From Bradyrhizobium hipponense (lineage in GTDB: Bacteria > Pseudomonadota > Alphaproteobacteria > Rhizobiales > Xanthobacteraceae): a DNA stretch of 64,000 bases. The notes beneath the pieces were generated by a model that was given only the letters and a program-made list of their open reading frames with translations, had not been told where the DNA came from and searched no databases. Below, piece after piece: positions 39,344-48,858 of the stretch (positions within the stretch are counted from its first letter, which is position 1; every line of letters starts with the position of its first letter). The stretch is taken from positions 16,429-80,428 of the forward strand of contig NZ_VSTH01000049.1 in the NCBI RefSeq assembly GCF_008123965.1. The letters are read 5' to 3'. The position numbers and the translations under genes are program-made.

Positions 39344-41533
39344 CTAGGGCGCGGAGGCTGCGGCCGATGCCGTCGGCGCCGCGCTCACTTCCTGCGGTGT
39401 GATGCGCTGATCGCTCTTTCCAGCCGCCATGCCGCTGCCCTCGAACCGCGCGCGGTAGACCAGCACGTTCTCGATCACGCGCTGGACGTAGTTGCGGGTC
39501 TCCGACAGCGGGATGCGTTCGACCCAGTCGACCGGATCGACCTTGGGATCCCGGGGATCGCCGCGCGCCTGCACCCATTCGCGCACCCGGCCGCGGCCGG
39601 CATTGTAGCCGGCGAAGGTCATAATCTGGTTGCCGCCATATTCCGACAAGAGCGCACTGAGCTCGGCTGCGCCCATCTGCGTGTTGTAGACGGGATCGGA
39701 GACCATCTTGTCCCAGTCATAGGTCAGGCCGAAGCGTTTTGCGGTGTCGCGCCCGGCTTCCGGCGTCACCTGCATCAGGCCGACCGCATTGGCCGGTGAC
39801 TTGTCGCGCTGGTCGAACGAGCTTTCGGTGCGCGCCACCGAGTAGATCACGCTGGTCTCGATCGCGGGCGCGACCTGCTTATGCTCGGGAATGCCGATGG
39901 TCGGGAAGGCGTAATGGTCGAGCGCGAGCCCGCGCGCCAGCGCCGACTTGCCGACCTCCAGCATCGTGCGGGCATCGTTGCGCCGGCCGGCAAGTTCGCC
40001 GAGCCCTTCGAGCGCCGCGATATCGGTGCTCTCCTTGGCAAAATCCTCGGCATAATAGAACACCACGTCACGTTCGCCGATGCCATAGAGCATGTCGGCG
40101 GCGCGCACGCGCTCGTCCGCCGGCGGCGTGTCGGCCGCGGCCAGCGCCGGCGAGGGCGGCCGGAGCTCGATCCGGTCGAGACCGAGTTTTGCCCGGGCGA
40201 GCTGGCCGTAATAGGCGGTCGGATAGCGCGCGGCCGCCTGATAGCTCAGGCGTGCGTCGGCGGTTGCGCCCATGGCTTCTTCGGCGCGACCGCGCCAGTA
40301 ATGCGCCCGCGACAGCGCAAGCGGATTGGTTGAGCCCTCGTCGATCGCGGCGAAGTGCATCAAGGCGGTTTTGGGATCGTCGAGAGAGCGCAGCGCGATC
40401 CAGCCGCACATGAAGTGGTAGTCGACGCGGTAGACCTCCATCGCCGGCACCGCAGCGGTCCGCACCACGTCATAGGCGGTCCTGGACTTGCCCTGGTCGA
40501 GCAGCTTGCGCGCGAGCAGGCGCCGCTCGCGCCACCACGCGTCGGTGTCCTGCACCGCCATCGTGTCGGGCGCGGCGGCCAAAACTGCTTCGGCCGCGTC
40601 ATCGATGCGGTCCTTCTGAAGGAGCCACTGCGCACGGCACAGCACATAGCCGAGATCGCGGCGCGCCTCGGTCGAAACGTCATCGAGATAGTCCTTGGCC
40701 TTGTCCGCCTTGCCGGTGACCGCAGCGCAGGCCTTGACGATCGCGAGCGCATCCTCGCCGAGACGCTTGGCCGCGCGCCGCGCGCCCGCGTAGTCCTTGG
40801 CGCCGAGACGCTTGTCCATGCGAGCGCGATGGTCGTCCGCCGTTAGGAGATCGCGGAACGCCGCGTAGGAATCCTCCTCGCTGCGCTCGGACAGTTCATC
40901 GCTGCGCCAGGCCTCGCGCACCAGACGCGCGGCCCGGTCGCTGTCGCCCTCGGTGAGCAGCACCCGGGCGAGGGCGAATTTGCCCTTGGCGCTGGTCGGC
41001 CGGTCCATGGTGAATTTGTGCACAGTGGCCGCGTCGCTGTTTTCCTGCCACAGCCGCGCCTCTGCGCGCCGACGCAGCAGCGCGCTGCTCGGCCAGTCCG
41101 GATTGGCGGCGAGGAAGGCGGCGTAGCGCTTGAAATTCGCCGTGCTCTCGGAATGGCGCAGCATGAACCATTCGGCGAGCTTTTGCCCGGCGGGATCGGC
41201 AATGCGGCCGCGCGCCGCGCCAGCGTCATCGTTCTTGCCCTTGCGCGCAAGGTCGATCGTGTCCTTCAGCGCGGCGAGATCGCCGGTGAGCGGCGGCGGT
41301 GCCGGCTTGTCCGACGGCGCGTCGTCCTGCTTCTTCGATTTGCGTTTGGCGTCGGCATGTTTGCCGTGGCGCGACTTGGCCGCAGCAGCATGCCGCTGCT
41401 TGCCGGATTTTGCTTCATGCGTCTTCTTCGACGCTGGTGACTTGTGACTGCTCTTCGCTGCCAGCGTCGTCGGAAGGAACGCCACTGCGGCCATGGCTAT
41501 GACACACGCGAGCGAGCGTAGGCACTGGTTCAT
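39344..41533 (-). CDS. Soluble lytic murein transglycosylase (Slt70 type)
   Basis: The ATG at 41533 begins a Sec signal (MNQCLRSLACVIAMAAVAFL, cleavage near residue 26); the frame continues to 42019 but that extension is not signal-like and crosses the divergent promoter. The 729-residue periplasmic enzyme has a Lys-rich linker (about 27-75), a long helical superhelix (about 80-540), and a C-terminal SLT domain. The domain contains the catalytic Glu in VARTESSFDQ, then SPANAVGLMQVTPEAG and FAGYNAGRGRVREWV. It cleaves peptidoglycan to 1,6-anhydro products in wall turnover. Confidence 0.92.
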   Translation of the reverse strand: MNQCLRSLACVIAMAAVAFLPTTLAAKSSHKSPASKKTHEAKSGKQRHAAAAKSRHGKHADAKRKSKKQDDAPSDKPAPPPLTGDLAALKDTIDLARKGKNDDAGAARGRIADPAGQKLAEWFMLRHSESTANFKRYAAFLAANPDWPSSALLRRRAEARLWQENSDAATVHKFTMDRPTSAKGKFALARVLLTEGDSDRAARLVREAWRSDELSERSEEDSYAAFRDLLTADDHRARMDKRLGAKDYAGARRAAKRLGEDALAIVKACAAVTGKADKAKDYLDDVSTEARRDLGYVLCRAQWLLQKDRIDDAAEAVLAAAPDTMAVQDTDAWWRERRLLARKLLDQGKSRTAYDVVRTAAVPAMEVYRVDYHFMCGWIALRSLDDPKTALMHFAAIDEGSTNPLALSRAHYWRGRAEEAMGATADARLSYQAAARYPTAYYGQLARAKLGLDRIELRPPSPALAAADTPPADERVRAADMLYGIGERDVVFYYAEDFAKESTDIAALEGLGELAGRRNDARTMLEVGKSALARGLALDHYAFPTIGIPEHKQVAPAIETSVIYSVARTESSFDQRDKSPANAVGLMQVTPEAGRDTAKRFGLTYDWDKMVSDPVYNTQMGAAELSALLSEYGGNQIMTFAGYNAGRGRVREWVQARGDPRDPKVDPVDWVERIPLSETRNYVQRVIENVLVYRARFEGSGMAAGKSDQRITPQEVSAAPTASAAASAP

Positions 41534-41857
41534 GGCGTGGTCCCCCCCTGCGAAACCAGTACAAACCAAGTCCGCGACGACATGCGGCTCGAGAATCAAA
41601 ACGACATCGAAAACGATGATGCAACATCGTCTCGCATTCCTCACGCTCACGCAACAATGCGGCAAAATACGGATGGAACTCGGGAATTCGCGGACCGGAG
41701 GACGGAGGAGCAATTTAATCTTCGTTAACGAATAAGGCTCGCGCGCTAGTTGCGGACGGCCCATGGGCGCCGCGAACAGCCAGATTGCGTGTTCCCGGGG
41801 CCAAATCCGGTGTATTGAGTTCCCAGAGCCCGTCCTTTGAGCCTTTGCCCTGCACCT
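41534..41857. promoter_or_regulatory. Divergent promoter region with TTAA half-sites
   Basis: This 324-base gap separates the leftward transglycosylase from the rightward adenylate cyclase and contains no convincing gene. It is AT-richer than both flanks. TTCGTTAACGAA at 41721-41732 is a perfect 12-bp palindrome; with TTAA at 41715-41718 it gives TTAA-N6-TTAAC, one base shorter than the CtrA consensus TTAA-N7-TTAAC. Confidence 0.45.
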
Positions 41858-43594
41858 ATGCAGATTTTCAACCAGTCGATCCGGCGCAAGATCGTCGGGA
41901 TCGCCCTCGGATTGATCGTCCTGATGCTGGTCACCTCGATCCTGTCGATGGTGATGTCCAGCCAGGTCGGCGTCCTCCTGGACGAACTGACCAACCGCTA
42001 CATCCCGGCCTACGGGCATCTGGCGCGCGCCAATATCCGCTCGCTGGAGCGCGCGCTGGCGCTGCGGCGCATGGTCATGACCAAGATGCAGTCGCCATCA
42101 GACGAAGAGGCCTATGCGGCGCGCCTTCGCGAATTCGAGGAAACGGACCGCAGGATCGAGGAGGAGGTCGAGGGCGCGCGCAAGCTCATCAACGCGATCA
42201 TCGACGATCCCAGGACGCCTTCCGACAATGCTGCGCTGGCGCGGATCGAGATCCGGATCGAAACCGCCGTCACAGATCTGCGCCGCGACCTGAATGAGGA
42301 TCATGCAAGGCTGCTCAAGCAGGTCGATGCCAGGCAGATGGCGGAGGCCCGCGGCACGCTGGAGCACATCGACGCGCTGCGCGACCAGTTCAACCAGAAG
42401 GTCGACGCGATCCGCGGCGACATGCTCACGCAGGTTTTCTTCAGCACATCGCAGGTGATCGGCCATCAGCGGCAGGCGATGATCATTTCGGGCATCGTGA
42501 CCATGCTCGCTGCGATCGTCGGATTTGTCTTCGCGCTCCTCGTCTCCAGCGGCATCACGCGCCCGGTGCGGCTGTTGCTTGCCGGCACCCGCGAGGTCGA
42601 GGCGGGCCGCTTCGACAAGGCCATCACGGTGTCGACCCAGGACGAGATCGGCGAGCTCGCCGCCGCCTTCAACCGCATGATCGAGCAGCTGCGCCACAAT
42701 GAGCGCATCCGCGAGACCTTTGGCCGCTACATCGATCCCAAGGTGGTGCAAGGGCTGATCGACCGGCCGGAGGTCGCCATCGACGGCCAGCGCCGGGTGA
42801 TGACCATCATGTTCTGCGACATGAGCGGCTTCACCTCGATGAGCGAAGGCATGACTCCGCGCGGCCTCGTCAAGGTGATGAACCACTATTTTACAGTGAT
42901 GTCCGGCCCGATCAGGAACAACCGCGGCATCATCGACAAATATATCGGTGACGCCATCATGTCATATTGGGGCCCACCCTTCATCGAGGAGGGCGAGCAG
43001 GGTCTTCTTGCCGGGCTTGCCGCTATCGAGATGGCCGAACAGGTGCCGGCGCTGCAGAAGCAGTTGCCGGACCTTCTCGGCATCCGCGCCATGCCGGTGC
43101 CGTGCGACCTGCGCATCGGCATCGCGACCGGCGAGGTCTTGACGGGCAGCATCGGTTCCGAGCTGATGATGAGTTTTACGGTGATGGGCGACGCTGTGAA
43201 CCTCGCCTCGCGCCTCGAGCTGGTCAACAAGATCTACGGCACCCGCATCCTGATCTCGCAGGCGACAGCCGATGCGATCGAAGCAGGTCTCGAACTGCGC
43301 GAGATCGATCGTCTCGCAGTTGCGGGCCAGAGCGCGCCGCAGGCCATCTTCGAGGTGATGGACAAGACAGGTACACTCAGTGCTGCGCAGGAGAGCCTGC
43401 GGTCGCACTATGTCGCAGGCCTCGCCGCCTATCGTTTGCGCCGCTTCGACGAGGCGCGTATCGCGTTCAACGCAGCGCTGGAGAGCTTTCCCGGCGACGG
43501 TCCCTCGCGCACGCTGCTCGCCCGCATCGCGCAGTTCGAGGCCGATCCGCCGGCAGCCGATTGGGACGGCGCCTGGCGGCTGGATGCCAAATAG
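41858..43594 (+). CDS. Membrane-bound class III adenylate/guanylate cyclase with HAMP domain
   Basis: The 578-residue protein has membrane segments at about 12-34 and 208-231 enclosing a helical periplasmic sensor region. HAMP follows (about 232-285), and then the cyclase domain (about 313-495). The two metal-binding aspartates are D321 in MFCDMSGFTSMSEG and D365 in DKYIGDAIMSYWG. IGIATGEVLTGSIG and VMGDAVNLASRLE complete the active site. It should make cAMP from ATP. A C-terminal TPR-like stretch (about 510-560) follows. The ATG at 41858 is preferred to a TTG 21 bases earlier, because it directly precedes the amphipathic MQIFNQSIRRKI. Confidence 0.9.
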   Translation: MQIFNQSIRRKIVGIALGLIVLMLVTSILSMVMSSQVGVLLDELTNRYIPAYGHLARANIRSLERALALRRMVMTKMQSPSDEEAYAARLREFEETDRRIEEEVEGARKLINAIIDDPRTPSDNAALARIEIRIETAVTDLRRDLNEDHARLLKQVDARQMAEARGTLEHIDALRDQFNQKVDAIRGDMLTQVFFSTSQVIGHQRQAMIISGIVTMLAAIVGFVFALLVSSGITRPVRLLLAGTREVEAGRFDKAITVSTQDEIGELAAAFNRMIEQLRHNERIRETFGRYIDPKVVQGLIDRPEVAIDGQRRVMTIMFCDMSGFTSMSEGMTPRGLVKVMNHYFTVMSGPIRNNRGIIDKYIGDAIMSYWGPPFIEEGEQGLLAGLAAIEMAEQVPALQKQLPDLLGIRAMPVPCDLRIGIATGEVLTGSIGSELMMSFTVMGDAVNLASRLELVNKIYGTRILISQATADAIEAGLELREIDRLAVAGQSAPQAIFEVMDKTGTLSAAQESLRSHYVAGLAAYRLRRFDEARIAFNAALESFPGDGPSRTLLARIAQFEADPPAADWDGAWRLDAK

Positions 43595-43700
43595 ACGTCT
43601 GCGTCGGGAAAAATTCATTCTACCCTATAACGATGTTTGCCGTGACCTATTTGCCGGGCTTAGGTTGAGTGTCCTTGAGGCGTTTGATGGGGACACGCCG

Positions 43701-43889
43701 ATGACAGAGCTTGAGGACAGGCTGGAACGGTTCGAGACGCTCACCGCCGAATGCGAGCTGATTACCAAGCTCGCCACCGACAGCAAAAAGCGCGAATTTT
43801 ACCTGAGGCTCGGGGAGCAGTATCGCCAGCTGGCTGCGGACATGCGGCAGGTGATTGCCGCCAAAGCCGCGACCAAGGCTGCGGCCTGA
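43701..43889 (+). CDS. Small helical cytoplasmic protein
   Basis: The 62-residue product starts at the ATG at 43701 (GATGGGGAC upstream). It is highly charged and predicted to be coiled coil: MTELEDRLERFETLTAECELI followed by KKREFYLRLGEQYRQLAADMRQVI, ending in Ala/Lys repeats. No family recognised; similar short proteins occur in Bradyrhizobium. It lies 106 bases after the cyclase gene and may have its own promoter. Confidence 0.55.
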   Translation: MTELEDRLERFETLTAECELITKLATDSKKREFYLRLGEQYRQLAADMRQVIAAKAATKAAA

Positions 43890-44040
43890 GGCCGGCTGCA
43901 ATCCGATCTTAATGTTTGGCGCGCATCCTTTCGGATGTGAGCGTCGCGCTTCACGATTGCTCATAGTGGGAATGCCGGGGCTCGTTGCGGTGCAGCGTGC
44001 CTCGTTGACATCGCTTTGCCGTTCCTTACAGGGCAATCCC

Positions 44041-44253
44041 ATGCGCCTTCTTGCGGTTCTTGTGCTCGCGCTGATGACGGCAGCCTGCAATCAGGAGCAG
44101 GACATCACCGGCTCGACCGCGTCCTGCCCGATGCGGAATTACAGCTCCTTCAATCCCCGCGACATGAACCAGTGCGTCAGCGCCTGCAAGGCTTGCGACC
44201 ACGGCAACACCGTCACCTGCACCACGTCCTGTACGCTCAAGGGCGCGCACTGA
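44041..44253 (+). CDS. Small Cys-rich lipoprotein
   Basis: The 70-residue product begins with a lipoprotein signal, MRLLAVLVLALMTAAC, with lipobox TAAC and lipidated Cys16. The mature part has six further Cys (in ASCPMRNY, QCVSACKACDHG and TCTTSCTLKG), suggesting disulfide bonds in the periplasm. I do not recognise a named family. It stands alone between two unrelated small genes. Confidence 0.65.
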   Translation: MRLLAVLVLALMTAACNQEQDITGSTASCPMRNYSSFNPRDMNQCVSACKACDHGNTVTCTTSCTLKGAH

Positions 44254-44377
44254 GCGGAGCGTCCGAGCGCGGTCCACGATGCGATGGAACGCTTGCGGCT
44301 GACGGTGTCCCGGCACCGGAACGATCTTCGTGGGGTCATCGTTGGGGGAGGGCAGGCAGCACGCGGAGTCCAATGGA

Positions 44378-44635
44378 ATGGGCATGCTCGATCCCGGCCG
44401 GTTTCTGGTGTCGTGCTCGCATTGCGATGCCTGGCCGATGGCAGCCAACGTCAAACGTTCGAGCTGGTCAGCCTCCCCGCACGAGGTCCGCTTTGTGTGC
44501 CCGCGCTGTCGCCGCGAGGAAACCGCGATCATCTCGGCATCCGGTGAATTGACACCGATCAGCCGCATCGACATCCCGCCGCGCGACGTAACGGTGGCTT
44601 GGGCCCAGGCGCAGCGTCCGCGGGGGCGGGCATAG
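44378..44635 (+). CDS. Small zinc-ribbon-like protein
   Basis: The start is set at the ATG at 44378 (GGAG nine bases upstream; ATG 44384 is an alternative). About 85 residues contain CSHCDAWPMAANV near the start and VCPRCRREETAI about 30 residues later, a C-x2-C ... C-x2-C zinc-ribbon arrangement. The tail is Arg/Pro-rich. Function unknown; it could be nucleic-acid or protein binding. A longer reading frame reaches 44330. Confidence 0.55.
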   Translation: MGMLDPGRFLVSCSHCDAWPMAANVKRSSWSASPHEVRFVCPRCRREETAIISASGELTPISRIDIPPRDVTVAWAQAQRPRGRA

Positions 44636-44741
44636 AGGCCGATCCGATTTGGAACGTGGCGTGCTGACGGACAGCTCAGGTCAACAAGGGCCTCGACCCA
44701 TTCAGTAGTCGGGTTAGGCAGATTGACATCTCACCTTGCGC

Positions 44742-45425
44742 TCAATCAGGGGCACGGAGACGATAGCCGATGCCGGTCTCAGTCAGGATGTATTCGGGTC
44801 GGTCCGGCTCGTCTTCGATTTTTTGTCTTAGCTGGCGAACATAGACCCGAAGCTGTTGCGCATCCGTATTCCGGTCCCATAGCTTTTCGAGCAGAAATCT
44901 CTGCGTCAGCACTTTTCCCGCGTGCTGCGCCAGCAGTCGCAGGAGGTCGTACTCCTTGCGCGAAAGCGGCACCTTGCGATCGCGCACACTCACAGTGCGG
45001 CGGACAAGATCGATCGACAGATCGCCGACCCGGAACACCGGGCGCTCAGCGTGGGATTGTCGGCGCAGAGCTGCCCGTACCCGAGCAAGCAGTTCATTCA
45101 TCTCAAACGGCTCCGTAATGTAGTCGTCGGCGCCGCAATCGAGCGCCTCGACCTTGCCGGTTTCGTCACCGCGACTGGACAGCACGACGATCGCGACATG
45201 CTCGTTTTGCGCGCGGAGCATGCTGAGCAGATCGAGGCCCTCCATGTCGGGCAGCCCGAAATCGAGGAGGATTACATCAGGATTGTGCGAGAGCAGCTGC
45301 AGAGCGGTCTTACCGTTTGGAGCGTCAAGGATCTCATAACCTTGCGTGACCAAGCCCATCCTGAGCAGCTTTCGGATCGACGGCTCGTCATCAACGATCA
45401 GAACCTTGACAGACCCGGTGCTCAT
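44742..45425 (-). CDS. KdpE-like response regulator with Lys-to-Glu change in the receiver
   Basis: Start at 45425 gives a 227-residue OmpR/KdpE-type regulator. The receiver has the acidic pair at 12-13 (LIVDDEPSIRKLL), phospho-Asp55 in ILLDFGLPDMEG and Ser84 in VLSSRGD. The otherwise nearly invariant lysine is Glu105 (DYITEPFEMNELL where DYxxKPF is expected). The winged helix keeps KVPLSRKEYDLLRLLAQHAGKVLTQ-type sequence and YVRQLRQKIEDEP. No kinase is adjacent. It is divergent from the gene pair leading to the potassium transporter kup, which suggests a role in potassium control. Confidence 0.85.
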   Translation of the reverse strand: MSTGSVKVLIVDDEPSIRKLLRMGLVTQGYEILDAPNGKTALQLLSHNPDVILLDFGLPDMEGLDLLSMLRAQNEHVAIVVLSSRGDETGKVEALDCGADDYITEPFEMNELLARVRAALRRQSHAERPVFRVGDLSIDLVRRTVSVRDRKVPLSRKEYDLLRLLAQHAGKVLTQRFLLEKLWDRNTDAQQLRVYVRQLRQKIEDEPDRPEYILTETGIGYRLRAPD

Positions 45426-45705
45426 GCAGCCACCCATGCCTCGGTAGTGCTGGGATCGGCAGGCCGATAATGCGTCCATGCGGTCGCTCGAATCTATCGC
45501 CGAAATTGTGCCGATTAACTGCGGCATTGTGGCCGTTCATGTGGGCAAGCCAACACCGTCTACGAAGGGAACCAAAGAGCCGTTTATATCGGCCCCCCGA
45601 TTTCTATAAGATTCCTATATTCCGGCCGCCCGATAGCCCTGGTTTCTCTATGTCTCTTGCACCCATCTTCCCGGGTGCGCTCGCATTCGCGCCATCGATG
45701 ATGGA
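45426..45705. promoter_or_regulatory. Divergent promoter region between KdpE-like regulator and the kup cluster
   Basis: These 280 bases hold no convincing gene. Both flanking units start here, so both promoters should be inside. An AT-rich stretch at about 45580-45622 (around TTTCTATAAGATTCC) stands out in the GC-rich context and is the best candidate core promoter for the rightward unit. No clear palindromic operator was seen. Confidence 0.4.
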
Positions 45706-46185
45706 GTGTGTGTGTTGTCAATCGGTAGCGATGACACCGAGCGTTTTGAACGGTTAGCCGATGAGCTTCGCGGTACACGGGAGCTCAAGCCCAACCTGTT
45801 CGCCAGGATTGTTGCGGATGCCTGCACGCGAGCCTCAAGCTTGGCGAGAGCCGGCAAGGTGCGGAGTTTCGATCGTCTGATTCTCGCAGAGGCCTGGACG
45901 GACGCGGCGCTCTCGCTGGTCGAATTGGAATTGCCGATGTGGCGCCTTCGCCGGCTGGTTTACGACGGTGGCGAGTGGCTCTGCTCGCTGTCCCGCCATC
46001 CCGATGTTCCAATCGAATTTGACGAGCCGGCCGAAGGGCGGCATGAAACCAGAGCGGTTGCGATTTTGTTGTCGCTGGTCGAGGCAAAGCGGCTTCTCGC
46101 CGCGACCGCACCGGTTAGCGTACCATCCGTGCCGCAGGTTCGACCTGTAGCGGCAGATCCATTTTGCTGCGACAACTTCAGGTGA
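45706..46185 (+). CDS. Conserved hypothetical protein upstream of kup
   Basis: The 159-residue product (GTG at 45706; GTG at 45712 is possible) is cytoplasmic and helical, with no membrane segment or known motif. Features: DTERFERLADELRGTRELKPNLFARIV in pieces, then ALSLVELELPMWRLRRLVYDGGEWLCSLS and FDEPAEGRHE. It ends 61 bases before kup and may be co-transcribed. I recognise no function; association with kup in a divergent arrangement with a KdpE-like regulator is the only clue. Confidence 0.6.
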   Translation: MCVLSIGSDDTERFERLADELRGTRELKPNLFARIVADACTRASSLARAGKVRSFDRLILAEAWTDAALSLVELELPMWRLRRLVYDGGEWLCSLSRHPDVPIEFDEPAEGRHETRAVAILLSLVEAKRLLAATAPVSVPSVPQVRPVAADPFCCDNFR

Positions 46186-46246
46186 ACTCCCGTGCATTCG
46201 TTCGACGCCTTCTGCATGCATTGACAACGGAGGCACTTGAAAGAAC

Positions 46247-48172
46247 ATGCCAACAAATGGTGTCGATCAAGCTGGAGCCGGGATTCAAGCCCCACAAGCC
46301 GTCGATGGTCGGCAGCATGCCGGATTCTGGGGACTAACCCTCGGCGCCATCGGCGTCGTTTATGGCGACATTGGAACGAGTCCGCTCTATGCCGTCCATG
46401 AATCCGTGCTGGCGGCGGTCGGTCCCGGAAATCCGGCAAGCTACGAAGCCGTGCTTGGGATCCTTTCGCTGATCGTCTGGGCGCTGCTGCTGGTTGTCAC
46501 GCTGAAGTACGTCGTCCTTCTGCTGCGTGCCGACAACCATGGCGAGGGCGGGACGCTCGCTTTGATGGCGCTCGCCAACAAGGCCGTGGGCGCGCGAACA
46601 CCGATAATCGTCCTGTTAGGCATCATCAGCGGCGGCCTGTTCTATGGCGATGCGATCATCACCCCCTCGCTCTCCGTGCTATCGGCTATCGAGGGCATCA
46701 AAATCATCACGCCGGCATTTGAGCCTTATGTGGTCCCGATAACGGCCGCGATTCTGCTCGGCCTATTTTCCGTGCAGTCGCGCGGAACCGCAGAGGTTGC
46801 CTCGTTCTTCGGCCCGATCACGCTGGTGTGGTTCATCGCGCTCGCGCTGGCGGGCCTGTGGCACATTGCGCAGAATCCGTCGGTGCTGTTCGCGTTCAAT
46901 CCGCTTCACGGCGTGCGCTTCCTTATCGAGCACGGCATCGTCGGGCTGCTGACCTTGGGCGCGGTATTCCTGGTGGTCACCGGCTCGGAGGCGCTCTACG
47001 CCGATCTCGGCCACTTCGGGCGCGGGCCGATCCGCACCGCATGGCTGTTCGTGGCCCTGCCGGCGCTGACGATCAACTATTTCGGCCAAGGCGCGCTGAT
47101 CCTGGCGGACCCAGCGGCGATCGAGAATCCGTTTTTCCTACTCTACCCGCAATGGGCCTTGATTCCGATGGTGGTGCTCGCCACCGCTGCGACCGTCATT
47201 GCCAGCCAGGCGGTCATTACCGGCGCGTATTCCGTGACCCAACAGGCGATCCAGTTGGGCCTGCTGCCGCGATTGGAGATCCGGCACACGTCCGAGGCGC
47301 TGGTCGGACAGATCTACATGCCGCGCGTCAACGGATTCCTGCTGGTCGGCGTCCTGGTGCTCGTCTTCATGTTTCGCTCCTCGAATGCCCTGGCCTCGGC
47401 TTACGGCATCGCCGTCACCGGCACCATGGTGGTGACGGCGATGCTCGCCTTTGTCGTGATTTGGAGGGCGTGGAACTGGTCGCCCGTGGCGGCCGCGGCA
47501 TTGGTCGCACCTTTCCTGATGTTGGATCTCACCTTCCTTGGCGCCAACCTGCTGAAGGTCATGGAAGGCGGTTGGATGCCGTTGATGCTCGGGACCGCTA
47601 TGGTGACGATCATGTACACTTGGCGCCGCGGTACCGCAGTCCTGGCGGCAAAGTCCGCGAAGCTGCAAACCCCATTGGACACTCTGGTGAGGATGCTGGA
47701 ACGCTCGCCGCCGCCTCGCGTGCCAGGTACCGCCGTCTTTCTCACCGGCGATCCAGAGCATGCACCGACCGCGCTGATGCACAATCTCAAGCACAACAAG
47801 GTGCTGCACGAGCGGAACGTCGTGCTGACGGTCGAATATGCCCAGAGGCCGCATGTTCCGCCAGAGGAGCGCGTCCGCATTCAGTCTCTCGGGGACAGCT
47901 TTCTTCGTGTCGGGCTGCGGTTCGGGTTCATGGATGTGCCGAATATTCCCCAGGCCCTCGCCATCGCTCGCAAGGCGGGATGGCAGTTCGAGATCATGTC
48001 GACCTCGTTCTATCTGTCTCGACGCTCGCTCAGGATCGCAGCCAGGTCGGACATGCCGCGCTGGCAAGATCGGGTGTTTATCGTTCTCGCCTCGGGAGCC
48101 AGCGATGCAACCAACTATTTCCGGATTCCGACTGAGCGCGTTGTGGAGATCGGCGCCCAGGTGGCGATCTAA
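46247..48172 (+). CDS. kup: Low-affinity potassium transporter Kup
   Basis: The 641-residue inner-membrane protein carries out proton-coupled potassium uptake. Twelve hydrophobic segments occupy about residues 28-460. The family motif [14 protein letters not shown] is at residues 37-50, with [33 protein letters not shown] and [15 protein letters not shown] further on. A cytoplasmic C-terminal domain (about 470-641) contains [29 protein letters not shown] in parts and [13 protein letters not shown]. Length is normal. It is the last chromosomal gene before the integrated island. Confidence 0.97.
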   Translation: MPTNGVDQAGAGIQAPQAVDGRQHAGFWGLTLGAIGVVYGDIGTSPLYAVHESVLAAVGPGNPASYEAVLGILSLIVWALLLVVTLKYVVLLLRADNHGEGGTLALMALANKAVGARTPIIVLLGIISGGLFYGDAIITPSLSVLSAIEGIKIITPAFEPYVVPITAAILLGLFSVQSRGTAEVASFFGPITLVWFIALALAGLWHIAQNPSVLFAFNPLHGVRFLIEHGIVGLLTLGAVFLVVTGSEALYADLGHFGRGPIRTAWLFVALPALTINYFGQGALILADPAAIENPFFLLYPQWALIPMVVLATAATVIASQAVITGAYSVTQQAIQLGLLPRLEIRHTSEALVGQIYMPRVNGFLLVGVLVLVFMFRSSNALASAYGIAVTGTMVVTAMLAFVVIWRAWNWSPVAAAALVAPFLMLDLTFLGANLLKVMEGGWMPLMLGTAMVTIMYTWRRGTAVLAAKSAKLQTPLDTLVRMLERSPPPRVPGTAVFLTGDPEHAPTALMHNLKHNKVLHERNVVLTVEYAQRPHVPPEERVRIQSLGDSFLRVGLRFGFMDVPNIPQALAIARKAGWQFEIMSTSFYLSRRSLRIAARSDMPRWQDRVFIVLASGASDATNYFRIPTERVVEIGAQVAI

Positions 48173-48412
48173 ATCGCACCACAGGTGCACCGTGCTCGTA
48201 CCGAGCCGGACGTTCCAAGGTCGAACGCACGAATACATCCATTGGACGCAATGTCTCAGATGGGTCAAGCCGAAATGCCGGACGTCGTCTTCCGCATACT
48301 GCCGCAGGGCCTCGTCGCCGTCTGCGAGATCGTCCGCCTGGTCGGTCCGTTCGCCCGCGCGATCCGCAACGCGTAAGCGCGCTACGATTACCAGCCCGCT
48401 GTGTCGCGCCGC
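48173..48412. other. Non-coding stretch downstream of kup
   Basis: No convincing gene. GCACC-ACA-GGTGC right after the kup stop is a small hairpin that could assist termination. The remainder leads into the dispersed repeat. Confidence 0.4.
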
Positions 48413-48722
48413 TGTCAATCGCCCCGTGCGAAAATATTCCGCTTTACCGAAATTCGGAAACGACGTATGTGTCGTCCATCCCGGCTCATCAAGAGGGGCG
48501 ATCGTACGTCGTCACGTTTCGCGAGCCGGGGTTGCGGTGGACGCGGCAGCGTCGAGCACGAGAGGTGCGGGCAGGGCGGGTAGTCCCTGTGAGCCCGAGG
48601 CCGCGTGCGGACGAGCGGCGCTGAAAGGTTCGTCTCGCCAACATTCTCCGGCGCGTGTGCACACTGCTGGGGACCCTGTGGCGAAGATGAATGCGCGTAC
48701 GGCAAAACCGTGTGGTCCTGGC
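48413..48722. repeat. Left half of a long Bradyrhizobium dispersed repeat
   Basis: The stretch containing AATTCGGAAACGACGTATG, CCCGGCTCATCAAGAGGGG, GGCGGGTAGTCCCTGTGAG and GCGTACGGCAAAACCGTG is what I recall as the 5' half of a long, highly repeated non-coding element of Bradyrhizobium. It stops abruptly at CGTGTGGTCCTGGC and resumes at 63441 with its 3' half. The outer boundary is approximate. Recognition is from memory, not from a search. Confidence 0.7.
48709..48722. repeat. Putative left attachment site (attL core)
   Basis: CGTGTGGTCCTGGC is repeated exactly at 63441-63454, next to the integrase gene. Flanking bases differ on both sides, as expected for a recombination core. It sits where the dispersed repeat is interrupted. 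Confidence 0.7.
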
Positions 48723-48801
48723 TGCAAGGTCTTTTTTCGCGATCCCAAGAACGGATAAAACGCAATAAAGTCAAAGGCTTGGGTGATATAGGCCGATCAA
48801 G

Positions 48802-48829
48802 AAAAAGGCTCGCCCGGATTAGGCGGGCC
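48802..48829 (-). terminator. Intrinsic terminator for the leftward AlpA operon
   Basis: GGCTCGCC (48807-48814) pairs with GGCGGGCC (48822-48829) through eight base pairs including one G-U, with a seven-base loop. On the minus strand it is followed by TTTTT (48806-48802). It is 30 bases beyond the alpA stop. Confidence 0.8.
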
Positions 48830-48858
48830 CTGTTAGGCCCTTGTTTTACGCTACGTGC

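Noticed and set aside
41534..42019. N-terminal extension of the lytic transglycosylase frame
   Set aside because: The frame is open, but a clear Sec signal starts at 41533, and the extension would overlap the divergent cyclase gene and promoter region.
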